From the NCBI GenBank assembly GCA_963810945.1, contig CAWEPI010000004.1:1116001-1180000 (forward strand): DNA of 64,000 nucleotides, written 5' to 3'. Origin of the DNA: JAOUEA01 sp963810945 (lineage in GTDB: Bacteria > Actinomycetota > UBA4738 > HRBIN12). Positions 19,135-27,130 of this stretch are shown here, one piece after another (positions within the stretch are counted from its first letter, which is position 1; each line of letters begins with the position of its first letter). Made by a program: the position numbers and the translations under genes. Under the pieces are notes generated by a model that saw only the letters and a list, made by a program, of their open reading frames with translations, made no database searches and was not told where the DNA came from.

Positions 19135-20373
19135 TCATCCGGTGTCCGGGCCGGGGACGAGGGTGCGGAGATCGACATCCGGATCCGCAAGGGCGGCGGG
19201 GTCCGGGGCGTCGGCGGCCGCGATCAACGCGGAGGAGCGCCGGACGTCGCGCGGCCAGTCGAGGCTCACGGCGGCGCGCAGGATCCCCGCCGCGTCGAGG
19301 AGGAAGGCGCAGAAGGCACCGTCCTCCAACGAGCCGCGGACCACCATCGCGTCCCAGGTCGGCGCGACGCCCGCCATCTGGATATGGCTGTCGTACTGAT
19401 CCGACCAGAACCAGTGCGGATCGTCGAAGACCGTGTGCGCGCCGAGCATGTTGCGCGCCGCCGCCTGACCCATCTTCCACGCGTTATCGAAGTGCTCGAC
19501 GCGGATCGGTCCGAACACGGGGTGGTCATGGCGCGCGACGTCGCCCGCCGCGAAGACGCCCGGGATCTCGGTCTCGAGCGTGCGGTCGACCGGGATGCCC
19601 CCGCCCTGGTCGAGCCCCGTGCCCGCCATCAGCTCGACCGCCGGCTCCGTCCCGACGCCGATCACCGCCACGTCGGCCTCGATCGTGGCCCCGCCGTCGG
19701 TGATCACCCGCTCGAGCCGACCTCTGCCCTCGAACCGCGCGACGGTGTCGTGGAACCGCATCCGCACGCCGTGCGCGCGATGCAGGGCCTCGACCGCTCG
19801 GCCGATCTCGGGACCCAGGACCCGGTAGAGCGCCGTCTCGAAGATCTCGACGACCGTCACCTCGCAGCCGAGCTGCGTGAGCGACGCCGCGACCTCGGCG
19901 CCGATGAACCCCATGCCGAGGCAGACCACGCGGACGCCCCCTTCGACGGCCGCGCGGATCCGCTCGGCATCCGGCGCGTAGCGGAGGTCGAAGACGCCGG
20001 GGAGATCGGCTCCGGGGGCTTCCGATCTGCGGTTGCGACAGCCCGTGGCCACGAGGAGCCGCTCGAAGGCGACGCGCTCGCCCCCGGCAAGGACCACCTC
20101 GCGAGCCTGGGCATCGATCTGCACCGCGCGCACGCCGAAGCGCGCCTCCACCGCGTGCTCCGCGTACCACTCGGGCGGCCGGACGAGGGTGGACTCCCAG
20201 GAACGCTCCCCGCGCAGGATCTCCTTCGACAGCGCCGGTCGTTCGTACGGGGGCAGGGCCTCGGCACCGATCAGCACCACCCGACCGTCGAAGCCCTCGT
20301 CACGCAGGGTCGCGGCGGCGGTGGCACCCGCCAGGCTCGCGCCGACGACGACGAACGGGGCCGCCGCCGTCAC
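19135..20373 (-). CDS. NAD(P)H:ferredoxin reductase of ring-hydroxylating oxygenase type
   Basis: 412 residues. FAD site VVVGASLAGATAA near the N-terminus, NAD site VVCLGMGFIGAEVA in the middle, PPYERPALSKE and the GVFAAGDVA block, with the C-terminal reductase domain. This is the BphA4/rhodocoxin-reductase family, which passes electrons from NADH to a ferredoxin. It starts 7 nt after the stop of the Rieske ferredoxin gene, its natural partner. The terminal oxygenase is not adjacent; the only candidate here is the truncated one at 9654-10619. Confidence 0.88.
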   Translation of the reverse strand: MTAAAPFVVVGASLAGATAAATLRDEGFDGRVVLIGAEALPPYERPALSKEILRGERSWESTLVRPPEWYAEHAVEARFGVRAVQIDAQAREVVLAGGERVAFERLLVATGCRNRRSEAPGADLPGVFDLRYAPDAERIRAAVEGGVRVVCLGMGFIGAEVAASLTQLGCEVTVVEIFETALYRVLGPEIGRAVEALHRAHGVRMRFHDTVARFEGRGRLERVITDGGATIEADVAVIGVGTEPAVELMAGTGLDQGGGIPVDRTLETEIPGVFAAGDVARHDHPVFGPIRVEHFDNAWKMGQAAARNMLGAHTVFDDPHWFWSDQYDSHIQMAGVAPTWDAMVVRGSLEDGAFCAFLLDAAGILRAAVSLDWPRDVRRSSALIAAADAPDPAALADPDVDLRTLVPGPDTG

Positions 20374-20380
20374 GGCGGGC

Positions 20381-20692
20381 TCAGACCCCGATCTGGAGGT
20401 CGCCGCCCTCGTCGCGCACCTCGAAGGTTGCGACGGGCTCGGTCGCGGGCCCGTCGATCACCGCGCCGGTCTTCATGTCGAACACGCTGCCGTGACACTC
20501 GCACTCGATGGTCGTGCCGTCGATCTCGCCTCCCAGCGAGAGGTTGCACTGGCGGTGCGTGCAGATGTCGCTGAACGCCACCAGCGCGCCGTCGACGCGG
20601 GAGACCGCGATCTCCTGACCGTTGACCGGGAACGCCTTGGCCTCGCCCTCGGCGATCTCATCGGCCTTCCCCACGGTGACGAACTCCGCCAT
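20381..20692 (-). CDS. Rieske-type [2Fe-2S] ferredoxin
   Basis: 103 residues. Cluster motif CTH (44-46 region) followed by CECHGS, giving CxH and CxxH. The small BphA3-like ferredoxin or NirD-like family; position next to a ferredoxin reductase favours an electron carrier for an oxygenase. A strong AAGGAGG precedes ATG 20692 by 6 nt. Confidence 0.9.
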   Translation of the reverse strand: MAEFVTVGKADEIAEGEAKAFPVNGQEIAVSRVDGALVAFSDICTHRQCNLSLGGEIDGTTIECECHGSVFDMKTGAVIDGPATEPVATFEVRDEGGDLQIGV

Positions 20693-20747
20693 CCCCGAAC
20701 CTCCTTGCGCGTCCGGCCCACGACCCCCGCGGGCTCCCCGGCAGAGC

Positions 20748-22022
20748 TTAGTCGGCGGGGCCCTCCTCCCGGCGCGTGCGCTGCCTGAGGCGGTACACGG
20801 AGACGACGCCGAGGGCCCCGTAGAACGCGGCCAGGATGAGGATGCCCAGCCGGAAGTCGATGGGCAGGAGCGCGGGGATGAACGCTCCGGCCACCCATGC
20901 CAGCTGGAAGAGCACCTCGTAGCGGACGAAGACCCGACCCTGTGCCCCCGCCGGCGCGCGACGCTGCATCAAGCTCTGGAACGCGAGCCGCCCGAACTCC
21001 CCCGCGGCACCCGCCACCACGCAGTACACGGTGAGCAGGAGGAGCCCGAAGAGCTCGAAGGCGAGTACGGCGCCGATGCATGCGGCGGAGACGCAGGCGA
21101 TCACCACGGCCTCCTCTCGGGTCTCGGTGGGCAGGCGCGGCGCGAGCAGGTCGGCGAGGAAGCCTCCGGCAACGCCGGCGAAGGCCAAGACCGCGAACCA
21201 GTACGTGGGCTTGCCACTCTCCACGAGCGAGAACGCCAGCAGGAACAGCAGGAAGCCGCTCGCCGCGCGCATCCCCACCGCGCCGATCGCAGGCACCGTG
21301 AGGGCCTTGATCCGCCCGCGCGGCCCCACCTCGCGTGGTACCAGCCCCTTGGTCCCTGGATGCGGCAGTCGAAGGGTCAACAGCGCGGAGCCCACGTACG
21401 CGATCGCCGCGAGGTAGAGCGGGCCGGCCGACCCCCAGATCTTCAGGAAGAGGTACCCGAGGGGCGCCGCCACCACCGCGCCCGCCACGGCGATGCGACC
21501 GAGGCGCGCGTTGGCGCGCATCAACCCCTCCTGTTGGGGGGCGTAGGCCGTCGTGAGCCCGTTCTTCGTGATCGCGTGCACCTTCGAGAGCACCAGGATG
21601 ATGAGGGCGGACGGGAAGAGCAGCAGCGTGCCGAAGCGCGGCGCGGCGTAGAGGGCGACGGCCGCACGCCCCGCAGCGGCCCCGAAGATGATCGCTCGGC
21701 GCGGACCCGCGCGATCGAGCAGCGGCACCAACAACGGCCCGGCGAGCGCGAGGGGGAGCATCGTGAGGAACAGGTACGCCGCGACCCTCAACTTCGCCTC
21801 GTTCACCGGGAGCGAGAAGAAGATCGAGTCCGCCAGCGCGATCGCGAGGAGTGCATCACCGGCCACCGAGGTCATATGGCAGAGGCCGTAGGTGTCGATC
21901 GGGTCGCGCGAGCGCCACATGCGCCGCAGGGGGAAGACGAGCCCCTGGACGCCGCGCACGGCCCCCAGCGCCGCCAGCTGCCACAGGGGAACGTGCCTCG
22001 GCTTCTCCGGCGGCACCCGCAC
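20748..22022 (-). CDS. MFS-like membrane transporter
   Basis: 424 residues with about 12 hydrophobic segments and a DRAGPRRA loop after helix 2 that resembles the MFS signature. Substrate unknown. GTG 22022 lies 13 nt from the stop of gatB on the same strand, so it may be the last gene of that transcript. Confidence 0.75.
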   Translation of the reverse strand: MRVPPEKPRHVPLWQLAALGAVRGVQGLVFPLRRMWRSRDPIDTYGLCHMTSVAGDALLAIALADSIFFSLPVNEAKLRVAAYLFLTMLPLALAGPLLVPLLDRAGPRRAIIFGAAAGRAAVALYAAPRFGTLLLFPSALIILVLSKVHAITKNGLTTAYAPQQEGLMRANARLGRIAVAGAVVAAPLGYLFLKIWGSAGPLYLAAIAYVGSALLTLRLPHPGTKGLVPREVGPRGRIKALTVPAIGAVGMRAASGFLLFLLAFSLVESGKPTYWFAVLAFAGVAGGFLADLLAPRLPTETREEAVVIACVSAACIGAVLAFELFGLLLLTVYCVVAGAAGEFGRLAFQSLMQRRAPAGAQGRVFVRYEVLFQLAWVAGAFIPALLPIDFRLGILILAAFYGALGVVSVYRLRQRTRREEGPAD

Positions 22023-22035
22023 GGGGCGCTCCGGG

Positions 22036-23490
22036 CTAGTCCGCGAGACGCTCGCGCAGCAGCTCCTGCGCGAGCTTCGGGTTGGCGGCGCCGCTCGACT
22101 TCTTCATGACCTGCCCCACGAGGAACCCGATCACGCCCTCCTTGCCGCCGCGGAACTGCGCGACGGCGTCGGGGTTCTCGGCGAGGACCTCGTCGGCGAT
22201 CGCACCCAGGGCGCCGGTGTCACTCACCTGGGTGAGGCCCTCCCGCTCCACGATGGCCCCGACATCGTCCCCGGTCTCGAACGCCACCTCGAGCGCCTGT
22301 TTGGCGCCCTGTCCGCTCACGGCGTCCTCACCGAGGAGCGCGATCAGATCCGCGAGGTGCCGGGGCGTCACCTTGGCGTCCCGGGCCTCGACGCCGTGCT
22401 TGTTCAGCAGCCCCGCGAAGTCCTGGGTCACCCAGTTGGCGGCCTTGTCCGCGGGCGCGCCGAGCGCCACGGTCCCCTCGAACAGCGCCGAGGAGGCCCG
22501 GTCAGCGACCAGCACGCGGGCGACCTCCGGTTTGAGCCCGAACGTGTCCTCGAAGCGCGCCCGACGGGCGCGGGGCAGCTCCGGCAGGTTCGCCCGGATC
22601 TCCTCCACCCACGTCGGCGCCGGCTCGAGGGGCGGGATGTCGGGCTCCGGGAAATACCGGTAGTCGAAGGCCTCCTCCTTGGAACGCATCGATCTGGTGG
22701 CGCCCGCGTCCTCGTCCCAGTGACGGGTCTCCTGGAGGATGGGCTCTCCGTTGTCCAGAGCCTTCGTCTGCCGCTCGATCTCGAAGACGAGCGCGCGTTC
22801 GAGCGAGCGGACCGAGTTCATGTTCTTGATCTCCACCTTCGTACCGAAGGATCCCTGGCCGATAGGGCGGAGCGAGACGTTGGCGTCGCATCGGAGCGAC
22901 CCCTCCTCCATCCGCACGTCGGAGACGTCGAGCGCCTCGAGCGTGGCGCGGAGCTCGCGGAGGTACGCGCCGGCCTCCTCGGGGCTGCGCATGTCCGGCT
23001 CGCTCACGCACTCCACGAGCGGCGTGCCCGCCCGGTTGAAGTCCACGAGCGCGTACTCGGCCTCGTGGATCCGGCCGCTCGCGCTCCCGTGCGTGGTCTT
23101 GCCCGTGTCCTCCTCCATGTGGACCCGGGTGATGCCGACCCGCTTCGTGGTCCCGTCGGGAAGGTCCACGTCGAGGTGGCCGCCCACGCAGATAGGCAGG
23201 TCGTACTGGCTGATCTGGTAGTCCTTGGGCATGTCCGGGTAGAAGTAGTTCTTCCGGTGGAAGAGCGAGTGCGGCGCGATCGCGCAGTCCAGCGCCAGCC
23301 CGATCTTGATGATCCGCTCGATCGCCTCGCGGTTTGGGACCGGAAGCGACCCCGGGTGCCCCAGGCACACGGGACACACGTTGGTGTTGGGCTCGGCGCC
23401 GAACTCCACGCGGCACCCGCAGAACATCTTCGTGTGCGTGTCCAGCTCGACGTGGCATTCGAGCCCGATCACGGCTTCGTATCCGTTCAC
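22036..23490 (-). CDS. gatB: Aspartyl/glutamyl-tRNA(Asn/Gln) amidotransferase subunit B
   Basis: 484 residues. GLECHVELDTHTKMFCGC and NVCPVCLGHPGSLP carry the zinc cysteines, HRKNYFYPDMPKDYQISQ is the GatB signature, and the C-terminal YqeY-like tail domain is complete. Transfers ammonia to mischarged Glu-tRNA(Gln)/Asp-tRNA(Asn) with GatA and GatC. The GTG at 23490 has no Shine-Dalgarno but a TAGGCT 6 nt upstream, implying its own leaderless transcript. It is separated from gatA by a gene on the opposite strand. Confidence 0.97.
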   Translation of the reverse strand: MNGYEAVIGLECHVELDTHTKMFCGCRVEFGAEPNTNVCPVCLGHPGSLPVPNREAIERIIKIGLALDCAIAPHSLFHRKNYFYPDMPKDYQISQYDLPICVGGHLDVDLPDGTTKRVGITRVHMEEDTGKTTHGSASGRIHEAEYALVDFNRAGTPLVECVSEPDMRSPEEAGAYLRELRATLEALDVSDVRMEEGSLRCDANVSLRPIGQGSFGTKVEIKNMNSVRSLERALVFEIERQTKALDNGEPILQETRHWDEDAGATRSMRSKEEAFDYRYFPEPDIPPLEPAPTWVEEIRANLPELPRARRARFEDTFGLKPEVARVLVADRASSALFEGTVALGAPADKAANWVTQDFAGLLNKHGVEARDAKVTPRHLADLIALLGEDAVSGQGAKQALEVAFETGDDVGAIVEREGLTQVSDTGALGAIADEVLAENPDAVAQFRGGKEGVIGFLVGQVMKKSSGAANPKLAQELLRERLAD

Positions 23491-23496
23491 GCGCTC

Positions 23497-23502
23497 AGCC
23501 TA
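23497..23502 (-). promoter_or_regulatory. Probable -10 element (TAGGCT) of leaderless gatB mRNA
   Basis: Six nt upstream of the gatB GTG, no ribosome binding site; one of a recurring set of TANNNT boxes at this distance. Confidence 0.45.
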
Positions 23503-23585
23503 CCGGAGCCGGTTTCACGCGCGGCGCCTCCGTCCCGTTGTTCCGGCATGCGCAACACGGAGGCATTGCATCGCACCACGGCACC

Positions 23586-23591
23586 TATCCT
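23586..23591 (+). promoter_or_regulatory. Probable -10 element (TATCCT) of leaderless EamA mRNA
   Basis: Six nt upstream of the ATG at 23598, no ribosome binding site. Confidence 0.4.
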
Positions 23592-23597
23592 GGCCCG

Positions 23598-24680
23598 ATG
23601 AGCGGGGAGAGGGCGGCGCCCAGCACGGCGAGGATCTGGCTCGCCTTGATCACCGTCTATTTCTTCTGGGGCACGACCTACCTGGGGATCGAGCGCGTGA
23701 ACCGCACGATGCCGACCGCGCTGGGTGCGGCGATCCGCTTCTTGGTGGCCGGCAGCCTGATGTACCTGCTCTCGCGGCGGCTGACGCGGGAGCGTCCGCT
23801 GCGGGTGCACTGGCGATCGGCCACGATCATCGGGACCCTCCTGCTGCTGGGCGGCAACACCGTGGTCGCCTGGTCCGAGCGCTCGGTGCCGACGGGCACG
23901 GTCTCCTTGATCATCGCCCTCGTCCCGATCTGGCTCGCCCTCTTCGACCGGGTGCTCCTGCGGAGCGCACCGCTCGGATGGCGCGTGGTGGTCGGCCTCG
24001 TGATGGGCTTCGTCGGCGCCGCGCTGCTGGTCGGCGGATCGGCTACGGTCGACGCGGTCTCCCTCGCGGGCCTGCTCCTCGCGGTCGGCGCCTCGCTCTC
24101 GTGGGCCTGCGGCTCCCTCTTCGCCAGGAGGGCGCCCCTGCCTGAGCATCCCCTGATGGCCAGCTCGATGCAGCAGCTCGCCGGCGGCGTCGTGATCTTC
24201 CTCGTGGCCGTCGGCTCGGGAGAGCTCCGCGGGTTCCATCTCTCACAGGTCTCGCGCGAGTCGTGGGTGGGCCTGCTGTACCTGATCGTCTTCGGATCGG
24301 GGATCGCGTTCAGCGCCTACCTTTGGCTGCTGCGCAACGCCCGCACCTCGCTCGTGTCCACCTACGCGTACGTGAACCCCGTCGTGGCCGTCTCCCTCGG
24401 ATGGCTGCTGCTCAACGAGACGGTCACCCCGCGCGTCCTCGTCGCGGGGGCGGTGATCCTCGTGTCGGTCGCCCTGATCGTCTCCGCAGGCGGTCCCCAG
24501 CGTGAGGATCCGGGCAGCGTGACCACCGGCGAGCTGGTGGCCGATGGATCAGACCCCCGCGAGCAGGGGCGGTCGGAGCTCGAGCCCCAGGTCGGCCTCG
24601 AGGGCGGCGGCGGCGCGCAGGAGGGTGCGCTCACCCAGGACCGGCGCGGTGAGCTGCAGCCCGATCGGGAGCCCGGCTGA
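23598..24680 (+). CDS. EamA/DMT-family (RhaT-like) transporter
   Basis: 360 residues. Ten membrane segments in two EamA repeats; FFWGTTYLGI in helix 1 and the typical GRNARTSLVSTYAYVNPVV-like region (LRNARTSLVSTYAYVNP) in repeat 2. Such proteins export amino acids or metabolites. The membrane part ends near residue 300; the last 45 or so residues are polar and lie opposite the 3' end of gatA, overlapping it by 132 bp. That tail may be real or the true stop may be hidden by a sequence error. The gene splits the gatCA and gatB units. Confidence 0.8.
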   Translation: MSGERAAPSTARIWLALITVYFFWGTTYLGIERVNRTMPTALGAAIRFLVAGSLMYLLSRRLTRERPLRVHWRSATIIGTLLLLGGNTVVAWSERSVPTGTVSLIIALVPIWLALFDRVLLRSAPLGWRVVVGLVMGFVGAALLVGGSATVDAVSLAGLLLAVGASLSWACGSLFARRAPLPEHPLMASSMQQLAGGVVIFLVAVGSGELRGFHLSQVSRESWVGLLYLIVFGSGIAFSAYLWLLRNARTSLVSTYAYVNPVVAVSLGWLLLNETVTPRVLVAGAVILVSVALIVSAGGPQREDPGSVTTGELVADGSDPREQGRSELEPQVGLEGGGGAQEGALTQDRRGELQPDREPG

Positions 24681-26018
24681 GTCGAGTCCGCACGGCACGC
24701 TGACCGCGGGCACCCCGGCGAGGTTGGCGGGGATCGTGAAGATGTCGTTCAGGTACATCGCCATCGGATCGTCCGCCTTCTCGCCGATCCGGAACGCGGT
24801 CGTGGGCGAGGTGGGCGAGACGAGGACGTCGAAGTCGACGAAGGCGGCCTCGTAGTCGCGGATGATCAGGGTGCGCACCTTCTGGGCCTGGCCGTAGTAG
24901 GCGTCGTAGTAGCCGGCGGACAGCGCGTACGTGCCGAGCATGATGCGCCGCTTCACCTCCGGCCCGAACCCGGCGCCGCGCGTGCGGATCATCATCTCGA
25001 TCGAGTCCGATCCGTCTTCGCGCAGGCCGTAGCGCACCCCGTCGTATCTCGCCAGGTTGGAGGAGGCCTCCGACGGCGCGATCAGGTAGTAGGCGGACAG
25101 CGCGTACTCGGCGTGCGGGAGCCGCACCTCTCCCACCGACGCCCCCAAGCCCGAAAGCCGCTCGATCGCCGCGCGCACGGACGCCGCGACGTCCACCTCG
25201 ACGCCCTCGCCGAAGGCCTCCGCCACGACGCCCACGCGCAGACCGTCCACGCCGTCGTCGAGTCCCGCGGCGAAGTCCGTGGGCTCGATCTCCAGGCTGG
25301 TGGCGTCCCGGTGGTCCTTGCCGGCGAGCGTGTTCAGCAGCGACGCCGCGTCCCCGACGCTGCGGGTGAACGTCCCCACGGTGTCGAGGCTGGAGGCGAA
25401 CGCGATGAGACCGTATCGGCTGATCAGGCCGTAGGTCGGCTTCAGACCCACCACGCCGGTGAGGGACGCGGGCTGACGGACGGAGCCGCCGGTATCGGTG
25501 CCGAGCGCCCACACGACCTCACCCGCCGCGACCGCGGCGGCGGATCCGCCCGATGACCCACCCGGGACCCGATCGAGGTCCCACGGGTTGTGCACGGGTC
25601 CGAAGGCCGAGTTCTCGTTGGAGGAGCCCATCGCGAACTCGTCGCAGTTGGTCTTGCCGATCAGCGTGGCGCCGGCTCCGGAAAGGCGGGTCCACGCGGT
25701 GCAGTCGTAGGGGGGGGTGTAGGTCTCCAGGATCCTCGACCCGCACGTCGTGCGGATGCCGTTCGTCGCGAGCACGTCCTTGAGCGCGATCGGGATGCCG
25801 GCGACGTCGGAGAGGGGCGCGCCGGTGGAGCGATAGACGTCGAGTTCCGCGGCGCGCTCGAGGGCCACCTCGGGCGTCGGCGTGAGGAACGCCTTCACCC
25901 GGTCGTCGACCGCCGCGACCCGCGCGAGCGCCGACTCCGCGAGCTCGACCGCCGTGATCGTGCCGGCGGCCAGCCGAGCGGATAGCTCCGAGCCGCTCAG
26001 ATCACACGGTTCGGTCAT
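24549..26018 (-). CDS. gatA: Aspartyl/glutamyl-tRNA(Asn/Gln) amidotransferase subunit A
   Basis: 489 residues. Amidase-signature triad Lys80, cis-Ser155 (PGGSSGGS) and nucleophile Ser179 (DTGGSVRQPA). Hydrolyses glutamine and channels ammonia to GatB. The ATG overlaps the gatC stop by one base (TGATG), so translation is coupled. Full length. Confidence 0.97.
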   Translation of the reverse strand: MTEPCDLSGSELSARLAAGTITAVELAESALARVAAVDDRVKAFLTPTPEVALERAAELDVYRSTGAPLSDVAGIPIALKDVLATNGIRTTCGSRILETYTPPYDCTAWTRLSGAGATLIGKTNCDEFAMGSSNENSAFGPVHNPWDLDRVPGGSSGGSAAAVAAGEVVWALGTDTGGSVRQPASLTGVVGLKPTYGLISRYGLIAFASSLDTVGTFTRSVGDAASLLNTLAGKDHRDATSLEIEPTDFAAGLDDGVDGLRVGVVAEAFGEGVEVDVAASVRAAIERLSGLGASVGEVRLPHAEYALSAYYLIAPSEASSNLARYDGVRYGLREDGSDSIEMMIRTRGAGFGPEVKRRIMLGTYALSAGYYDAYYGQAQKVRTLIIRDYEAAFVDFDVLVSPTSPTTAFRIGEKADDPMAMYLNDIFTIPANLAGVPAVSVPCGLDSAGLPIGLQLTAPVLGERTLLRAAAALEADLGLELRPPLLAGV

Positions 26019-26311
26019 CAGCTCCCCGTCTCCGCGATCCTGGGCACCATGAACCGGCCGTCGGCCTGGGCCGGGGCGTTCGCCATCGCGGCCTCGTGGG
26101 TGATCGAGGGCTGGGGCTCATCGTCGCGGAGCTCGTTCACCCGTGGGATCGCGTACGCCGTGGGTGGCACGTCCGCGGCCGCCACCTCCCCGACCTTCGC
26201 GGCGTGCTCGAGGATGAGTCCGAGCTGTTCGCGGAGCCGCGCCTTCTCCTCGTCGGTGAGGCCCAGGCGCGCGAGCTTCGCGACGTGATCGATGTCGATC
26301 TCCACCGGCAT
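26018..26311 (-). CDS. gatC: Aspartyl/glutamyl-tRNA(Asn/Gln) amidotransferase subunit C
   Basis: 97 residues. N-terminal IDHVAKLARLGLTDEEK and the FMVPRI end are diagnostic of GatC, the small belt subunit that clamps GatA to GatB. No Shine-Dalgarno; TAGACT 7 nt before ATG 26311 implies a leaderless start. Confidence 0.95.
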   Translation of the reverse strand: MPVEIDIDHVAKLARLGLTDEEKARLREQLGLILEHAAKVGEVAAADVPPTAYAIPRVNELRDDEPQPSITHEAAMANAPAQADGRFMVPRIAETGS

Positions 26312-26318
26312 GGCGGCC

Positions 26319-26324
26319 AGTCTA
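26319..26324 (-). promoter_or_regulatory. Probable -10 element (TAGACT) of leaderless gatCA mRNA
   Basis: Seven nt upstream of the gatC ATG, no ribosome binding site. Confidence 0.4.
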
Positions 26325-26338
26325 GCGGGGGGCGTTCC

Positions 26339-27130
26339 TCACAGGTCGGGCCGCGGCGGGACGCGTGGCGCGTCCGCCCGACCATCGGACCACGGAGCGA
26401 CGGCCTCCGGTCTCACGATCGCATCCTCCCGCGCGCTGATCGTCCACACGACCCACGCGGCGAGCGCGGCGGCGCCGACCTTCACCAGGTCCGCCACGAC
26501 GGCCCAGATCCTCGCCGCGTGGATCGTGGCGGCCGAGATCGTCACCACGACGTGATCGGGGTTCGTCTCGACCTGATCGCCGATGGACGTCAGCACGGCG
26601 CTCAAGAGCGGCACGAACGCGACGACGAGCAGGAGGCTCGAGCCGAGGTATGCGATCCACCATGCGGGCACGCGCCAGTCGGATCGGCTCCGAGGAGGCA
26701 TCCCGACCGCCGCCGGCACCCCGGCGTTGCCGAAGAGCTCGCGCATGCAGAGGTAGGGCAACACGAAGCTCGCGAGCGGCACGAACCACCAGCCGACCGC
26801 CCAACCGGGGGTGTAGCGCAAGCCGGGGACGCCGCGTGCGTAAAGGTCGCGCTGGGCTTTGTGCTGCCAGATCAGCCACAGGATGCCCGTGCCGAGCGTG
26901 AGCAGCGAGACCACGGGGCCGAGCGGGGCCGGCGCGATCTGATCCTGGATCTGCCCGCCGCTCCGATCGAGGACGACCGTGACGCTGGTCCCGTGCGCCA
27001 GAGCCGCCACGACCTGCGCGGCCTGGATCACGGCCACGATGCCGCACGTGACGAGGAGGCCGACCACGAACTTGCCGACGGGCATCAGCGGCTCCCACCG
27101 TCGGTACCGCTCGTAAGGGTTCTGCTTCAC
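26339..27130 (-). CDS. DUF4328-type membrane protein
   Basis: 263 residues with four or five membrane segments. The WLIWQHKAQRDLYARG segment followed by YTPGWAVGWWFVPLASFVLPY is the hallmark of DUF4328 proteins, which are common in actinobacteria and have no known role. The start overlaps the ligA stop by 4 nt, so it is translationally coupled to ligA. Confidence 0.8.
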   Translation of the reverse strand: MKQNPYERYRRWEPLMPVGKFVVGLLVTCGIVAVIQAAQVVAALAHGTSVTVVLDRSGGQIQDQIAPAPLGPVVSLLTLGTGILWLIWQHKAQRDLYARGVPGLRYTPGWAVGWWFVPLASFVLPYLCMRELFGNAGVPAAVGMPPRSRSDWRVPAWWIAYLGSSLLLVVAFVPLLSAVLTSIGDQVETNPDHVVVTISAATIHAARIWAVVADLVKVGAAALAAWVVWTISAREDAIVRPEAVAPWSDGRADAPRVPPRPDL

